Notes: a model not told the origin generated them from the letters alone. A stretch of 64,000 nucleotides of DNA from Hypomyces perniciosus (GCA_008477525.1 SPDT01000005.1:4960001-5024000), one strand, 5' to 3'; positions 27,019 to 38,324 are shown, counted from the first letter of the stretch. Made by a program: numbers and translations.

Positions 27019-29503
27019 CTAGATAGAATTGAGAATTTCGGTTAAAGCTGAGTCCTGCCAAAACCAGACAAGGGATGCCATTGCCCCTGGTCCAACAAGA
27101 AAAGTACCCACAAGAATCAAGGAGGAGGTCCGGATCCAAGAGGAGTTGAGAATCCCTACCCAGATCATCATCCATACGTGCACCAGCAGCCATAATGCAC
27201 TCTCCACCCCAAAGATTACCATGTCGTTAGAAGACATGAAGACATCTATCATGGAAGTATTCTGAGATTTCCAAATGAAAAGCATCGTTAAAATGTGCGC
27301 CGCGCTACTAACCAAGAAGGTAAAAGCATAAACCTTTTTATGCCAATCTGCGGAATAAGTGCTGGCTGTAGTAGTCGCATCTCTATCGAAAAGTCGCGAA
27401 AATGATGCAATCAGGACCCCTAGACAAATCGGCCAAAAGCGGTAAATATTTGATGCCATGTTGTACAGCCCATGATCCGATGGAAGAAGTATATGCAAGA
27501 GAGCTGGAATATAGTAGCTCAATAACACAACTGGGAGAACTGCCATGTTTGAGGCTGGGAGTTGTCGAGTGAAAGGTAGGAAGTGGTGAATCTTTCTGCT
27601 CTTGTAGAGGCTGAAAATAAACATGAGTGGCGCAACTGTGCTGAATGAATATCGCTCACACAGCATGAAGAAAAGTGTGCTACCAAATGATTAGTAGTTG
27701 TTTGGCCAACTGGGACAGTACTTACAGGAACAAGCAAGGCCATCGCCACCCCTTTTGAGTCCTTTCAGCGACAAAGATGGAAATGAAAGGTAAAAGCATC
27801 GAGGCGTAGTAGAAGCACTGGAGTCTCTTGGATTCACTGGGTTGTATGAAGGGGAGGAGTCCCACTGGTGTTGCCGTCGCAACCGAAATATTGAACATGG
27901 CATCGAAACTACGACTGGCAGTCTTCGTGCTTCGCGGTGCTGCGGACATAATAACCGAAAGAGCAGTGAGGGTGAGGAAACACACTGTGCCGATGCGAAA
28001 TGCCTTTTTGTTGTCTCGTGACTTGCTTGGTAGCTCATCGTCGAACGGCGCTTGTTTCTTTCGTCTGGGAACGTCGAAGCCATCAAGCTTGGTGGCTGGG
28101 GATGTAGCAAGGTAGAGTCGTTCAAAGATTCTCTCCCTGTTAAGCCGAGGTAGGAGATGTAATGCGAAGAATTTCATTAGCCTTCCATCTAATGCCTCGA
28201 GCCTTTGGCGAGTGTGTGCCCGACGCATCATGTCTGTTGCCCTCTCTTTCTGTAACGTCATGACCTGCTCAAAGCATTTCTCCAAAACATCCTCGGAAAT
28301 TTTTGACCCTATTCTCAGCTGGTTGGCGAGAGTATTTGCAAGGGAAGCAGCTGCTTCAATTGCCATGTTACCACCCTGACCGCTGAGCGGATGAAACTAG
28401 GATTCATGAGATATCAGTACCCAAATGATCATAGCAGCGCTGGTCGTCTCACCTTATGAGAAGCATCGCCGATTGTGATGATCCTTTTGAAGTACCATTT
28501 TGCAAAAAACGACTTCTTGTAGAGGAGTCATGACCGATGTTGTTCTTCTCCTATAAAGGTCGCCAAACGTTACTCCATCATCAATCACGTCGTCCATGTG
28601 CTCTCCACAAAGCCTTTCCTCATCCGTCTTTGTAAAGCGAGGAATATCGCTGCCAGTCTTCAACCCGGCGAGGCTGAAGAATAGAAACCAGTACACACGT
28701 TTCTCTGGACCTCCAACGATGAAGTGCGAAAACCCTTCGTGGAAGACTGACGTCGTGTCTCCGCCTGACCACTTTCCGATCGGGTTGGATATCCCAAAAA
28801 CACACCCATAAGTGGAGCCGATTTCTAAACCTGCGAATTAGAATCATTTCAATATATTTGTGATTCACATACTGTTCCAATCATCAGATGGGATGTATCC
28901 TGGTTGCGACTTGGCAATTTCCCACATATGTCTCCTGACTGTACTATGAATTCCGTCTGCGCCAACTACAATGTCACCGGTATAAACTGATCCGTCAATT
29001 GTAGTGACCGTTACAGAATCAGTGAGGAGCTGCACATCAGAAACTCGCTTGGATGTGAGTATTTTCGATTTATCCGTGAGGTTGTTGTACAACACTTGAA
29101 GAAGCGTCTGGCGGTCCATGAAAACGAAGGGATAGCCGAGTCTGTTGATCAATGAGCAAATTTATTCTTTTCTCATATATACAGAGATTATGATATCATA
29201 CCTTGTCCTGACAAATTGGTCCAGGTTCCGAAAATGGGCGATAAGCCCATTTGCCGATCTTACTTGTGATGATTCGAGGGAGTGTGGCGCATGCTTACAG
29301 AGGTCCTCATAGCAACCAAGTTGATCGAGGATCCGCAATCCGTTTCCAATAAGGCCGATACTTGCTCCCACCTGAGGTGCGATTTCATCATATGCTTCGA
29401 GTACAACGAAGTCAATGCCCAATTGTTCCAACATGTTGGCGAGCGACAGGCCGGCAACACTCCCGCCCACAATAATCATCTTCATGTTCTTCTTAGGTGC
29501 CAT
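27019..29503 (-). pseudogene. FAD monooxygenase with polytopic membrane C-terminus, single-base frameshift
   Basis: Five exons on the minus strand: 29503-29202, 29141-28873, 28830-28453, 28396-27726 and 27679-27019 (about 760 codons). The flavin domain has [16 protein letters not shown] near residue 10, GADGIHSTVRR, and the GD motif (IITIGDASHK joined by splicing to FHPLSGQGGN). The C-terminal 370 residues hold about eight hydrophobic helices. This is the architecture of large PaxM-like monooxygenases with a membrane domain from fungal specialised metabolism. One lesion is visible. In exon 3 the frame runs correctly to LTPLQ/TPLQEVVF and then shifts by one base at a run of six A (plus strand 28504-28509), after which KWYFKRIITIGDASHK is in the next frame. 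The exon phases confirm an excess of one base. Every other splice joint and motif is intact, so this is a very recent loss or an assembly homopolymer error. Related LTRs flank it on both sides. Confidence 0.82.
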
Positions 29504-29647
29504 AGTCGCTGATATTGGGAAGGAAATGAAGAAATAATTTATAGAAGTATCTTTTTAAGAGAATAAGAATGTAAATAGATGATAATGATTGTTTCGGATA
29601 AAGATGGTCCTGTTGTCGGAATAATTAGGAGTTTGGTATGCAATGGC
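29504..29647. other. Promoter flank of the monooxygenase gene
   Basis: Short AT-rich 5' flank running into the solo LTR. The LTR lies 145 bp upstream of the ATG and so may supply or disrupt promoter function. Confidence 0.4.
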
Positions 29648-29884
29648 TGTCAGAGACACAAGCACAAGGAGGAGAGTGAGGGAGTCTGGGAAGGATCCGA
29701 GTCTCAGTATAGCTGGGGCCTAACAGTTAGGAAACAAGTAGGTGACTGTATTGATCTCTGACCTCCCTTATATCTTACCAGAAGTGTCTTTCTTTATATG
29801 TCCCCTCTCTAGTCACATGATCCGGACTAGGGACCGGAGGCTCGAGTGGTGTTATCGCTCCGTTGCCTCTTTGGGCCCCTGACA
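29648..29884 (-). mobile_element. Solo LTR of a Ty3/gypsy-type retrotransposon
   Basis: A 237-bp unit with inverted termini: TGTCAG at 29648 and CTGACA ending at 29884. Read on the minus strand it begins TGTCAGGGGCCC and ends CTCTGACA. It shares the GGTCAGAGATCAATACAGTCA block with the LTR pair at 26.1-26.5 kb. If the two outer bases GC are included at both ends, AATG flanks both sides as a possible 4-bp target duplication. No internal coding region is present. Confidence 0.75.
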
Positions 29885-30373
29885 GCAATGTGAGACAGAA
29901 CGCGCGTCGTTTCTTTTCTATGATGAAAGGACTGGGAAGGAAACCAATCACGATGGAGAAATCAGGTTAACAGTACTCCGTAATAGAGTGAAAATCCAGG
30001 TGCCCAAAATGCCCTATTATCGTGATGTGTTCAGACTGACTACGTAACCGTGTTACGCCACGGGCTGTTCATAATGAGTAATACCTTCGGTTCAAATCAC
30101 GAATAAGTCAGTTGCCATAGTCAGGTTGCCATGGCTTCATACAGATGTCAATCCCAGCTAGGAAAGCCAAGCCTTGCTGCCCGGTGTCGGCTAATTCGGC
30201 AAGGTTTCCCTTTTCGTCCTCCCCCAAAAGCGCATATCGCTGCCAGCAGATGTTAAATACGACGGCAAGGGGGTCAGTTTTTACGGTAACCCAATATCCG
30301 TTCTAAAAAAAAAACTACAGCTGCAAGTTTGGCCCCTACCAAAGGAACAAACTCTCCGACAGAGACAACGAAA
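29885..30373. other. Promoter region of the oxidoreductase gene
   Basis: No gene. One exact TACTCCGTA is at 29974-29982. A run of ten A lies at 30305-30314. The upstream open frame starting with TTG at 30329 is not used; the first ATG in frame is 30374. Confidence 0.5.
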
Positions 30374-31708
30374 ATGGTGAACAGTCCAACGGAGACTCTG
30401 CAATGGGTTCTTCAAAATAGGCCAGAGAGCTTTCCCAAGCTAGCGGGACCAAATGCCACATTCAAGCTGGTTACGAGGCCTCTCCCTATACTTAAGGATT
30501 CGCAAGTCCTAGTGAAGACACTCTTCCTATCGAACGATGCTGCCCAGCGCGTCTGGATCTCGAAGCAAGAGAGCCTCCCTAAACTCTACATCCCGCCCAT
30601 CGAGATCGGCGAGGCCATGAGAGCAACGTCACTAGGGGAAGTCATCGAGTCCCACTCAGACAAGGTCCCCAAAGGAACCATCGTTAAAGTATTTGGGGGC
30701 TGGTCCCAGTATAGTGTCCATGACGAGAGCAAGTGCATGGTGATTGCCCAACCATCGAGCTTCAACTTGACCCACCACCTCGGAGCCCTCGGTATCACTG
30801 GCTTAACTGCATACTACGGCCTCACCGAGATCGTCAAGGCCACCAAAGACGATGTTATCGTTGTAAGTGGTGCTGCAGGAGCCACAGGCAGTATGGCTGT
30901 TCAGATTGCCAAGAAGCTGGTGCGCAGCAGAAAGGTGGGGTTGTAAAATCTGAATTTTCCACATGCACATGCGTCTGATCCGAACTGTTTTATCCAGGTC
31001 ATAGGAATCGCGGGTACCGACCAAAAGTGCCGGTTCGTTGAAGGTCTTGGGGCAGATGAATGCCTCAATTACAAGTCGCCCACCTTCCACGAGGATCTCA
31101 TTAAAGCAACTGAAGGTGGCGTAGATGTTTTCTTCGGTATGGCTTTTCTTATTTCTATGCTCTTATTGATTTACTTTTTTTTGCTGGCTCTCGCAGGTGA
31201 ATGCTAATTCAAGAGGAAACAGACAATGTTGGAGGAAATATTCTTGACCTGATGTTCGCTCGCATGAACCTTTTCGGTCGCATTGCTCTTTGGTAAAGTT
31301 CCCATTAACACGACAAAAATTAGAGACATAGCTGCGGGTTATAAAGTAGCTAACCCTCAGAAGTGGCGCCGTGTCGAGATACAACAGCCTCGCAGACCAG
31401 GTGGGCTTCAAGAACTTTGAGGTATGTAATTCATAGCAGCTAAACAGATAGCTGCACAACAGTTAACATCACTTCAGAAAGCCATAACTATGAGATTGGA
31501 GCTGCGAGGGTTCGTGGCTCTTGACTATTTGAATCACCTGCCTAAAGTGGTACAGGTTTTCACTCAGGCAGTCGACGAAGGCAAACTTCAGATAGGTGAC
31601 GAGAACGAAACCGTCATCACCGCCAAATTTGAAGATATTCCCAGAGTATGGGTGACTTTGTATGGTGGAAATAACCGTGGGAAGCTTGTCACAAAATTAA
31701 AGCTATGA
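30374..31708 (+). CDS. PTGR/LTB4-dehydrogenase-type zinc-independent NADP oxidoreductase
   Basis: Five exons, 30374-30934, 30998-31136, 31223-31292, 31364-31421 and 31478-31708, give 352 residues. It belongs to the medium-chain reductase family of prostaglandin reductases and leukotriene B4 12-hydroxydehydrogenases, which reduce the C=C bond of enones with NADPH. Visible markers are the N-terminal LSNDAAQRVWISKQ, the nucleotide-binding VSGAAGATGSMAVQIAKK, GIAGTDQKCRFVEGLGADECLNYK, DVFFDNVGGNILDLM, the joint GRIALCGAVSRYNS, and RGFVALDYLNHLP near the end. Introns use GTGGGG..CCAG, GTATGG..ACAG, GTAAAG..CAGAAG and GTATGT..TTCAG. The third intron requires an AAG acceptor at 31363, because splicing at the upstream CAG (31360) creates a stop. 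That acceptor is unusual and may lower expression. It lies between the membrane monooxygenase and a Zn2Cys6 regulator. Confidence 0.87.
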
Positions 31709-32107
31709 GCATTTGCAGCCTAATAGGTCAACGCCCACACATAGAGAATTAGTCCGGGGTGGGCTTGGGATGACGGCTAGCGATTAACAGCAGACCAACT
31801 CCACATATTAGGCATAACTGCTACTACTGCTGACATATTACTTCGCTAATAAGCTATAATTAGGTAAATAGAGAGACACGTAATATGATTACTATTGGCA
31901 TGATGCATCACATGCATGTTGTAGAGAATTCGACGCGGGGTTCAGAGAACCAAGCCCTGCTGAATCAATGCCAAGGAACCGGGGTCTATGCCTCCACAGC
32001 TCCATGACTAGAATCTGAGAATTTGTGGAATCGTTTCTCGTTCCCAATACTAATCTAAATAGTTTCATCCTTGCCGAAGCAGTTGACTCCTTTCAGCAAT
32101 ATCAAGT
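31709..32107. other. Intergenic region
   Basis: Shared flank of the oxidoreductase and the Zn2Cys6 regulator. No RNA gene or repeat seen. Confidence 0.5.
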
Positions 32108-34662
32108 ATGGTAGAGAAGAGGACAAGAACTCACTCCGAGCCTGAAGGCCGACGGCGACAACGAGCGGCATACGCCTGTCGCATTTGCCGTGGACGCAAG
32201 GTGAAATGCAATATCAGCGATACCGGTCCGCCTTGTGGCTATTGCCGCCGGGATGGGCTTACATGCGAGGTTGCCGAGAGCAGAGGCTACAGGTAAGGCC
32301 CAGAACTAGTCGCTTGAGAATGATCCGGCTGATTGAGACCTCTTGAAAGGGCAATGGCATGGAACCACAGATCGCAGGTGTCTTCGCAGGACGCTATACA
32401 GGAAGTGGACCGTCAAGTTGCCGAGAAAGAGCCCGGCTCGGCAGAAGAAAGCGGCCAACGGCAGTCAAGCGACTCAAGCCCAAGTCAAGACCCAATGTGC
32501 GTAGTGGATAGCCGAATCTACCGAGATGACCGAGACCCCCAAGACGTCCCTGAGACTGCTATCAGTGACTCGAATCCCGGTTTTCACAGTAATATTTGGG
32601 TGGCTCCTGTGGAGCGCAGCGAAAGCGGCATAGCAACCGCAGCGTCTCTTCATGAAACACACAATGGAGACGAAATGGTGCCAGTGTATATCGGTTTGTT
32701 GCTCTGGATTCACACCCTACTGTGCGATCAATGGTGGATCGTGACCGCTGCTAACCTACATACACTTTTAGGAGATTGCCGTGGTTTGGGTTTCATGACC
32801 GAAAGCTCTGGGACGATTGACCTCGGGCATGGTTCCAATGAAACCCATTGTTTCGTCCCGCGACCTTCTGCGGGCACACCCCTACAAGAGGATCTCGACT
32901 TTCTGAGAGCCAAGGGTGTCTTCCAGTTGCCCGATCCAAGTGTATTAGCCGCCATTCTCAGATGTTACTTTACGTTCGTTTATCCGTTGTTACCTATCAT
33001 TAATCCCACAGAATTCTTAAGACAGTATGAGAGTGAAGGGCCACCGAAAACGAGTCTTCTCTTACTATGGAGCATGATGTTTGCTGCAACTAATGTCCGT
33101 GGTTGTCATCCCTACCACGCAATCCTAAACTAATAATTTGTAGTTCCTCGATGATACTGTACTTGTCTCGGCTGGCTACGAATCAAGGAAAGCCATCAGG
33201 CTCTCTATGTATGCAAAAGCAAAGGTTTCTCCACCCAAACTCCCCAATTGCATGGTATCTCACTGACTCCGAATTCCCAGGTCCTCTACGATACAGATTT
33301 TGAGAAGAGCAAGGTTGCAATCATCCAGTCCGCCATCCTTCTGAGCTTCTGGAACGCCAGTGTAGAGGACAGAGCAGGCCCGTGGCACTGGAACGGTGTC
33401 GCAATAAGCTTATGCCAGAGTCTCGGCATTCATCGCGCCGTTCAGTCTAACCGCGTTTCCGGCAGGCTATTTACGCAGAACGAATGCCGATTATGGAGCA
33501 TTATCTGGTGGGGCTGTTACTCAAGAGAAGCGTGGCTGTCACTCATTTTGGGAAGGCCTATGAGGATCAACACGGCCGACTGTGATATGCCAGTACCGTC
33601 CGTCGCTGACGTTGAGGGACTTTTTATATCATTGCCTGATGAAATGCTGCACAAATACTTTCCAGGATGCATCACCAGCTTGCTGCCTATATGGGAGAAG
33701 TGGCTGAAGTTGACTTTGTTTCTGGGAGACATCTTATCAACATGTTATCGGCTTAATGTGACTAGGTTCCCATTGCACGAGGCGGAAGCAAAAGAGGATC
33801 AGATCCGCGAAGTTCACACAATGTCTCCCGATGCATCTGTGGACCGCATAATTCTGCTTTACCAACATCAAATCGAGTTGAGCCTCGAGTGAGAATGGAA
33901 GCCGTTCATCCGCGTGGCAGCGACGCTAATTTCTGAATAGGGCAGTCATAATAACACTCTATCGGCCATATATCCTCGATACAGATGTGACGAGACAGCC
34001 CGAGACGTCCTTCCGCTCCATTGCTTTAAAAAAATCCCGAATAGCAGCATCCAACAGCAGCACTGCCTTGAATAAGTTGATCGGCGCAGACATGATTTCA
34101 ATTTGTCAAACTTGCACGTGCGTATTACTCATTTCCCATCCCTTCTGAGCCTAAATGACAAGGACAAAAAGATTAGCAGCATTGATCGTGATCATGCAAA
34201 GCCACCTCATAGAATTTGCGTCACCCACTTCACTACATAGAATGGTGGCACAGAGCCAATTTGACTTATGTATGGCCGTGTTGGAAGAAATGCAGAAGAC
34301 GTACTGGGCTGCAAATTTCCCAATCAGGTTCTTCTTCGCTGCCCAGCAAAAGTTGCAAAGCCCCAGGCTGCAAGCGGACACGAGACCTCTCGAGTCAGAG
34401 CAGTTGTCCATAGCACAAAAGGCTAGCACCTCCGGTCCAGATCAGACAGAAAGCATATCCCAGGAGACAGTGTTTGAAGAACTGACTCCACTCTGTTTGA
34501 CCTCGCTCACTGTGAGCAATCTCAAGTATGCTACCATAACCCTAATGTATACCTTCGCTATTCAGTTGACTGAATCATTCTAGTTCTTCTGAAAGCACAA
34601 ACGACGTGTTTGACTTTAGCGAATATCTAAGTCTTGCGAATTTCGAGGGACTTTGGGGTTAG
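32108..34662 (+). CDS. Zn2Cys6 fungal transcription factor
   Basis: Eight exons give 712 residues: 32108-32292, 32371-32693, 32772-33094, 33144-33224, 33281-33888, 33941-34117, 34163-34525 and 34584-34662. All internal phases agree, and each joint restores family-typical sequence. The DNA-binding cluster is at residues about 24-53: CRICRGRKVKCNISDTGPPC then GYCRRDGLTC, preceded by a basic RRRQR stretch (a likely nuclear signal). A serine-rich linker follows, then PVYIGDCRGLGF and the middle homology region (RCYFTFVYPLLPIINPTEF, YAKAKVLYDTDFEKSKVAIIQSAILLSFW, RLWSIIWWGCYSREAW). These are hallmarks of cutinase- or pathway-specific fungal regulators. The final exon ends DFSEYLSLANFEGLWG. The position beside two redox enzyme genes suggests a pathway-specific regulator of this island; that is inference. 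The eight-exon structure is high for this class but consistent. Confidence 0.87.
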
Positions 34663-35325
34663 AATTGGACAAGTAAATTGAATTACCGTGTGCCATGGGG
34701 AATAGCAGCTTTGGCTGTCCTTGCGTTCGCATAGATTGATAGGAAGAATGGGCCATTTCCAATACTATGAGGGAAAGGGTGCTGAGTACTCCGCAAAGTC
34801 AGGCTCTCTGATGCGGTTGACCAGCTTGGCTCTCTTGGTAAGGTAACGCATTCTACAAGGTGAAATACATTTAGTCAAATTCTTTGAATATTTATTTAAT
34901 GCTATATAAGAGTGTACTAGTAAAGCTACCCGCATTAGATTTGAGGGGATAGGGGATAAGAAATCGGGGCTAGGAGATATGTTTCAAGAAGCAACAAGAA
35001 TTTTGAATATGCCCGTATAGAGCAGCTTTATAGCATTGATGTATGCGATAAATCGTTACTGGGCCAATAATATCAAACCTGACAGAAGTGGGATAGGTAG
35101 CAACCGAAGCAAGTCAAGTTTCAGGGGTCAGATTTTACCTGTTATGCATTGCGTAGTTGTTTCGCTACCTTATAGATAGATACCACTTAAAGGGGTTGAA
35201 CCTTGAACTAAAGGATCCTTGCATGCCGAGTACGAGTACAAAGTAGTACGGTGGGCGCCAGATCCTGACTGTTCTCAGTAGTATGCAACCGTCGATTAAA
35301 CCCTTATTTCTTCATTGCACTAATG
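34663..35325. other. Intergenic region, decayed sequence
   Basis: No intact gene. A near copy of the dispersed motif (TACTCCGCA) is at about 34788. The right end runs into a monooxygenase fragment. Confidence 0.5.
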
Positions 35326-35451
35326 ATGCGTCTCGGCTACTCCAGTGTGAGTGAGATTCTGCAGTATTTCCAGGCAGTCGCCAAGAAATACATCAAACTC
35401 GACCATAAAGTCATCAAGGCACAGTAGAACAAGCCAGATGCTAAATGGGAG
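35326..35451 (+). pseudogene. Fragment of a Baeyer-Villiger-type FAD monooxygenase
   Basis: The frame from 35326 reads ..SEILQYFQAVAKKYIKLDHKVIKAQ, a stop (TAG), then NKPDAKWE before a GTAATA donor-like site. This matches the segment EILQYLQ-VAKKY-YIKLRHKVxxAxW found between the two nucleotide-binding motifs of fungal cyclohexanone-monooxygenase-like enzymes, where a tryptophan (TGG) normally stands at the stop position. TGG to TAG is a G-to-A transition. No flanking exons were recognisable, so this is an isolated relic exon. Confidence 0.6.
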
Positions 35452-35519
35452 GTAATATATTTATTTGTTTATTTTATTATTTACGTCTACTAAGTAAACT
35501 AGTTATATAAATCCTTTAT
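35452..35519. other. AT-rich spacer before the LINE fragment
   Basis: Short AT-rich sequence without coding content, probably the junction between the monooxygenase relic and the LINE 3' end. Confidence 0.35.
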
Positions 35520-36540
35520 AGGCAATTGGAAGTTAAGAGCCAGCGGCTTGCGCCGCTATTCGCTAAATTTCAATTTATAAAGGAAAAAGGGTTAATCTAG
35601 GTGGTGTTAATCTATTTCCGCCGGGGGAGGACTATAAAGGTCCGCTTCCTCTACTAGTTTCTAGAAGGCCTTGCTTCCTATAGGTCCGAGTAGGTAGGAG
35701 AGGGGGGTCTCTTTTAGGGGGATATCTAGAAGGAAAGGCTTAACTATTCTGTATTCCGCGAAGTGGCCTTATCTCTTTAATTCACTGCACCTGCAGACAG
35801 ACTCTTTATTATGCCTAAAGCGTTCATAGTATTCCTAGAAGTCCCTATATCTTGATTTTTCTGCTAAAAGCCTGTAGAGGATAGGGCGTAGGAGTTTAAG
35901 TTTTAGGGGGGAAGCTAAGGCCCTGAGTCTTTATTGTTTATAGCCCTCTAGGGTCTTGCTAAGCCAATCTCGCTCCTTTACCTCCGCGACTTCTTCTTTA
36001 ATCTATCTTTTAATATATATAATTGTAGCCTAGTTCTGCGGCGCAGCGGGGAAAACTGCGCTTTATTTAGCTAAACAGTCGGCTTATTCGTTGCCTATAA
36101 TATCCTTATATCCTGGAACCTACGAGATAAAGGTCCTGCAGGGCGAGATACTCTGTATTAGTTTCTGGAAGCGTATTTATACTCTTTGCATAGAAAAGGG
36201 GGGCTTGCTAAGCAGCCTATCGACAACCGACGAGTTATCCAGAAAAAGGAAGGCTGTTTAAATCGTGCGGTCTTCCTCTATGCGCCTAGCCACCAGCTCT
36301 ATGGCCTTCAGGGCGGCCTATACCTCCGCGTCGTAGACCTCTGCGTTGTTGAGGCGTCCAGTGTTTGTGGTTGCTGTTGCTCTGTGGTAAGCGACCGCTC
36401 CCCAGCCTGTGTTTCCTCCGATTTGGGACCCATCGGAGTAGGCTAGGATTGAGTGGGGGGAATGGGAGGTAATAGGACAAGACAGGTGACTGGTTAATGC
36501 CGGTGGTGTTATCAAGTATGTTATGCATTCCACTTTGACT
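35520..36540 (-). mobile_element. 5'-truncated Tad-like LINE fragment (RNase H and 3' end), heavily mutated
   Basis: On the minus strand from about 36530 the frame encodes an RNase H domain of a non-LTR retrotransposon: AYSDGSQIGGNTGWGAVAY, then NNAEVYDAEV-stop-AALKAIELVA, FLDNSSVVDRLLSKPP, VPGYKDIIGNE-stop-ADCLAK. Further 3' are blocks such as HFAEYRIVKPFLLDIPLKE and SYLLGPIGSKAF, typical of Tad-type C-termini. Stops stand where the family has Gln, Glu or Trp (TAG, TAA), so they are transition-type changes expected from RIP. Reverse transcriptase and ORF1 are absent, so the copy is 5'-truncated. The last roughly 100 bases are an A/T-rich 3' tail. Confidence 0.8.
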
Positions 36541-36738
36541 ATCTTTAAGTTGATGTTCTACGACTGGGTTCTCTCAAATACATTATTGCTTTTCAGCTCA
36601 CCTAGATTATTCAATCATGACCGCAGGCCCTCTAACCGGGCATCGCTGTGAAATCCATGAGTTTAACAAAAGTAAATAATAGAGCTGAGGAGATATTGTG
36701 AGACTAGTTATAGTATTGGCATAATAGATATAGTTGGC
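36541..36738. other. 3' flank of the kinase gene
   Basis: Short spacer between the LINE fragment and the kinase stop codon; no feature recognised. Confidence 0.45.
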
Positions 36739-38160
36739 TCATTCCTGAACCTTCTTGTACGCCGGCAGAGCCCAGTCCCTCATCCATACTGTCTCTAGAA
36801 CTTGCTTGGCACTTGGGTGATCACTAGGCTTGAATGAGAGCATCCAACGCACCATGGTGAAGAGAGCATCCGTTTCTTTCGCATCAAGGGTTGCCATGCC
36901 CTTTTCGCGTCGAGGTTGCTGTATGCTATCCTCGAAGCGCTGGTCCCACGACCATACAGATCGACCCTCCACGGGCTGCCCTGCTTCGATGAACTTTTTC
37001 GAGCGTGCACCCCATTTGTCCCACCACTCAGGTGGCAGAAATCCAAGGGCATCGACTTGTTCACATGTCATGTCATCTTGAGTAACTAATATACTATCAA
37101 ATAACGGCCGTTGACCGAGAATGGCCCATATTGAGCAAGCCAGAGCCCATATATCGGAGGCGAAAGATAGAGGCTTGGTGGGCTCGAATCGAGCTTCTGG
37201 TGGTCTAATCTCGAGCGGCGTGTGAGACACAGACCTTGGTTCTCGCGAAGGACCGAAGGCCTCCCCAAAGTCTGCGAGCATGAGCTTCGCATCAGAGTGT
37301 TCAATTTTCTCACTTGGTTTGCCAAGCCAGACTGGCGAGAATGCGTGTGAAGGAACACCGGGAGGGAGTGGTTTTCCATCTAATCGGACAGCGGGCTCGG
37401 GCTCAGGTGGCCCGAACTTGTCGTACAACTGCTCCTCCGAGAAATTGTCAAGTTCCGGCAACCGAAGCAGGATGTTGCCTAGATGGAGGTCTGGCAATAT
37501 GATTGTTAGAACACGCCGAACTCATTTGATGTTGAAGAACCCATGCGTAGGGGGGGATACTACGGCTGACACCTACCTCCATGGGCATAATCCTGATCAT
37601 GGATATACGACAGCCATAGCAAGTTGGGCTGCAAGAGACCGGGCAACATCAAGCTGGAGTAATCCGGAATTCGATGCCTCTTTGGTATCAGAAAGACTGC
37701 ATCTTGCTGGGGCTGTGACGAGACAAGAATGCGACCCGTTCGGTCCCAGAACTTTGAAATGGTCCAGCAGCACTGAGATCAAATTTCGGCCATGATGTTC
37801 GTCCCGAACAGTGGAGTGAGTAATATGAGACAAGATATCGGCTTCATGCTGGTCCGAATCAGCGGTGCCAACTTTAACGGCAACATACTTGGAGGACTGC
37901 TCGTCTCGTGCGAGCCAGATTGTCGAGAATGAGCCATAGCCAAGTTTGTGCACTATTCGGTATCTCTGATGAAGATGGTCGCCGATTTGCAACGGGTGGT
38001 ATCCCCCTGTTCGGTAATACTCAAGCCTTTCCACCTCCTCAAGGTACTCGTAGAGGAAGCGCGGCTTTGACATAGTCGAGTAACGGACAAATGGGAAACG
38101 AGCCGCAATCGGACCACTCTGAAACCGGCTTATTAAGCGACAGAAAATCAAGCCAGCCAT
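36739..38160 (-). pseudogene. SRPK-like serine/threonine protein kinase with a frameshift
   Basis: Exon 1 runs 38160-37577 and exon 2 37490-36739, separated by an 86-bp intron (GTAGGT..GCCAG). The start is the ATG at 38160; a second ATG at 38073 (MSKPRF) is also possible. Exon 1 has the SRPK signature YLEEVERLEYYRTGGYHPLQ, the glycine loop KLGYGSFSTIWLARD and the VAVK lysine. Exon 2 has the loop HGDLHLGNIL (joined across the intron), LADFGEAF (the DFG motif) and the APE-like region PPEARFEP. Near 37605, exon 1 reads QLAMAVVYP-stop in the upstream frame, whereas the family-like YIHDQDYAHG is in another frame. Phase arithmetic shows one base too many or two too few, consistent with loss of a TA pair in TATATC. 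Either a true inactivating indel or a sequence error; all catalytic motifs survive. Confidence 0.8.
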
Positions 38161-38324
38161 GATTAGAGTAAAACTGAACGCGAATGCTCGCCAGCTTTGA
38201 TGAGAAATGCTGTGAAGCTCTTCCTCTGTTTTTGTTATATTTGTATGTATGTAGCTTGGATAAAAACAAAAAAATGCAAAAAAAGAAACTGGCTCCAATT
38301 CTCTCAATTTTCAAGTATAGGAAT

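Noticed and set aside
26861..27193. 110-codon minus-strand frame
   Set aside because: Overlaps the end of the membrane monooxygenase in another frame; shadow frame.
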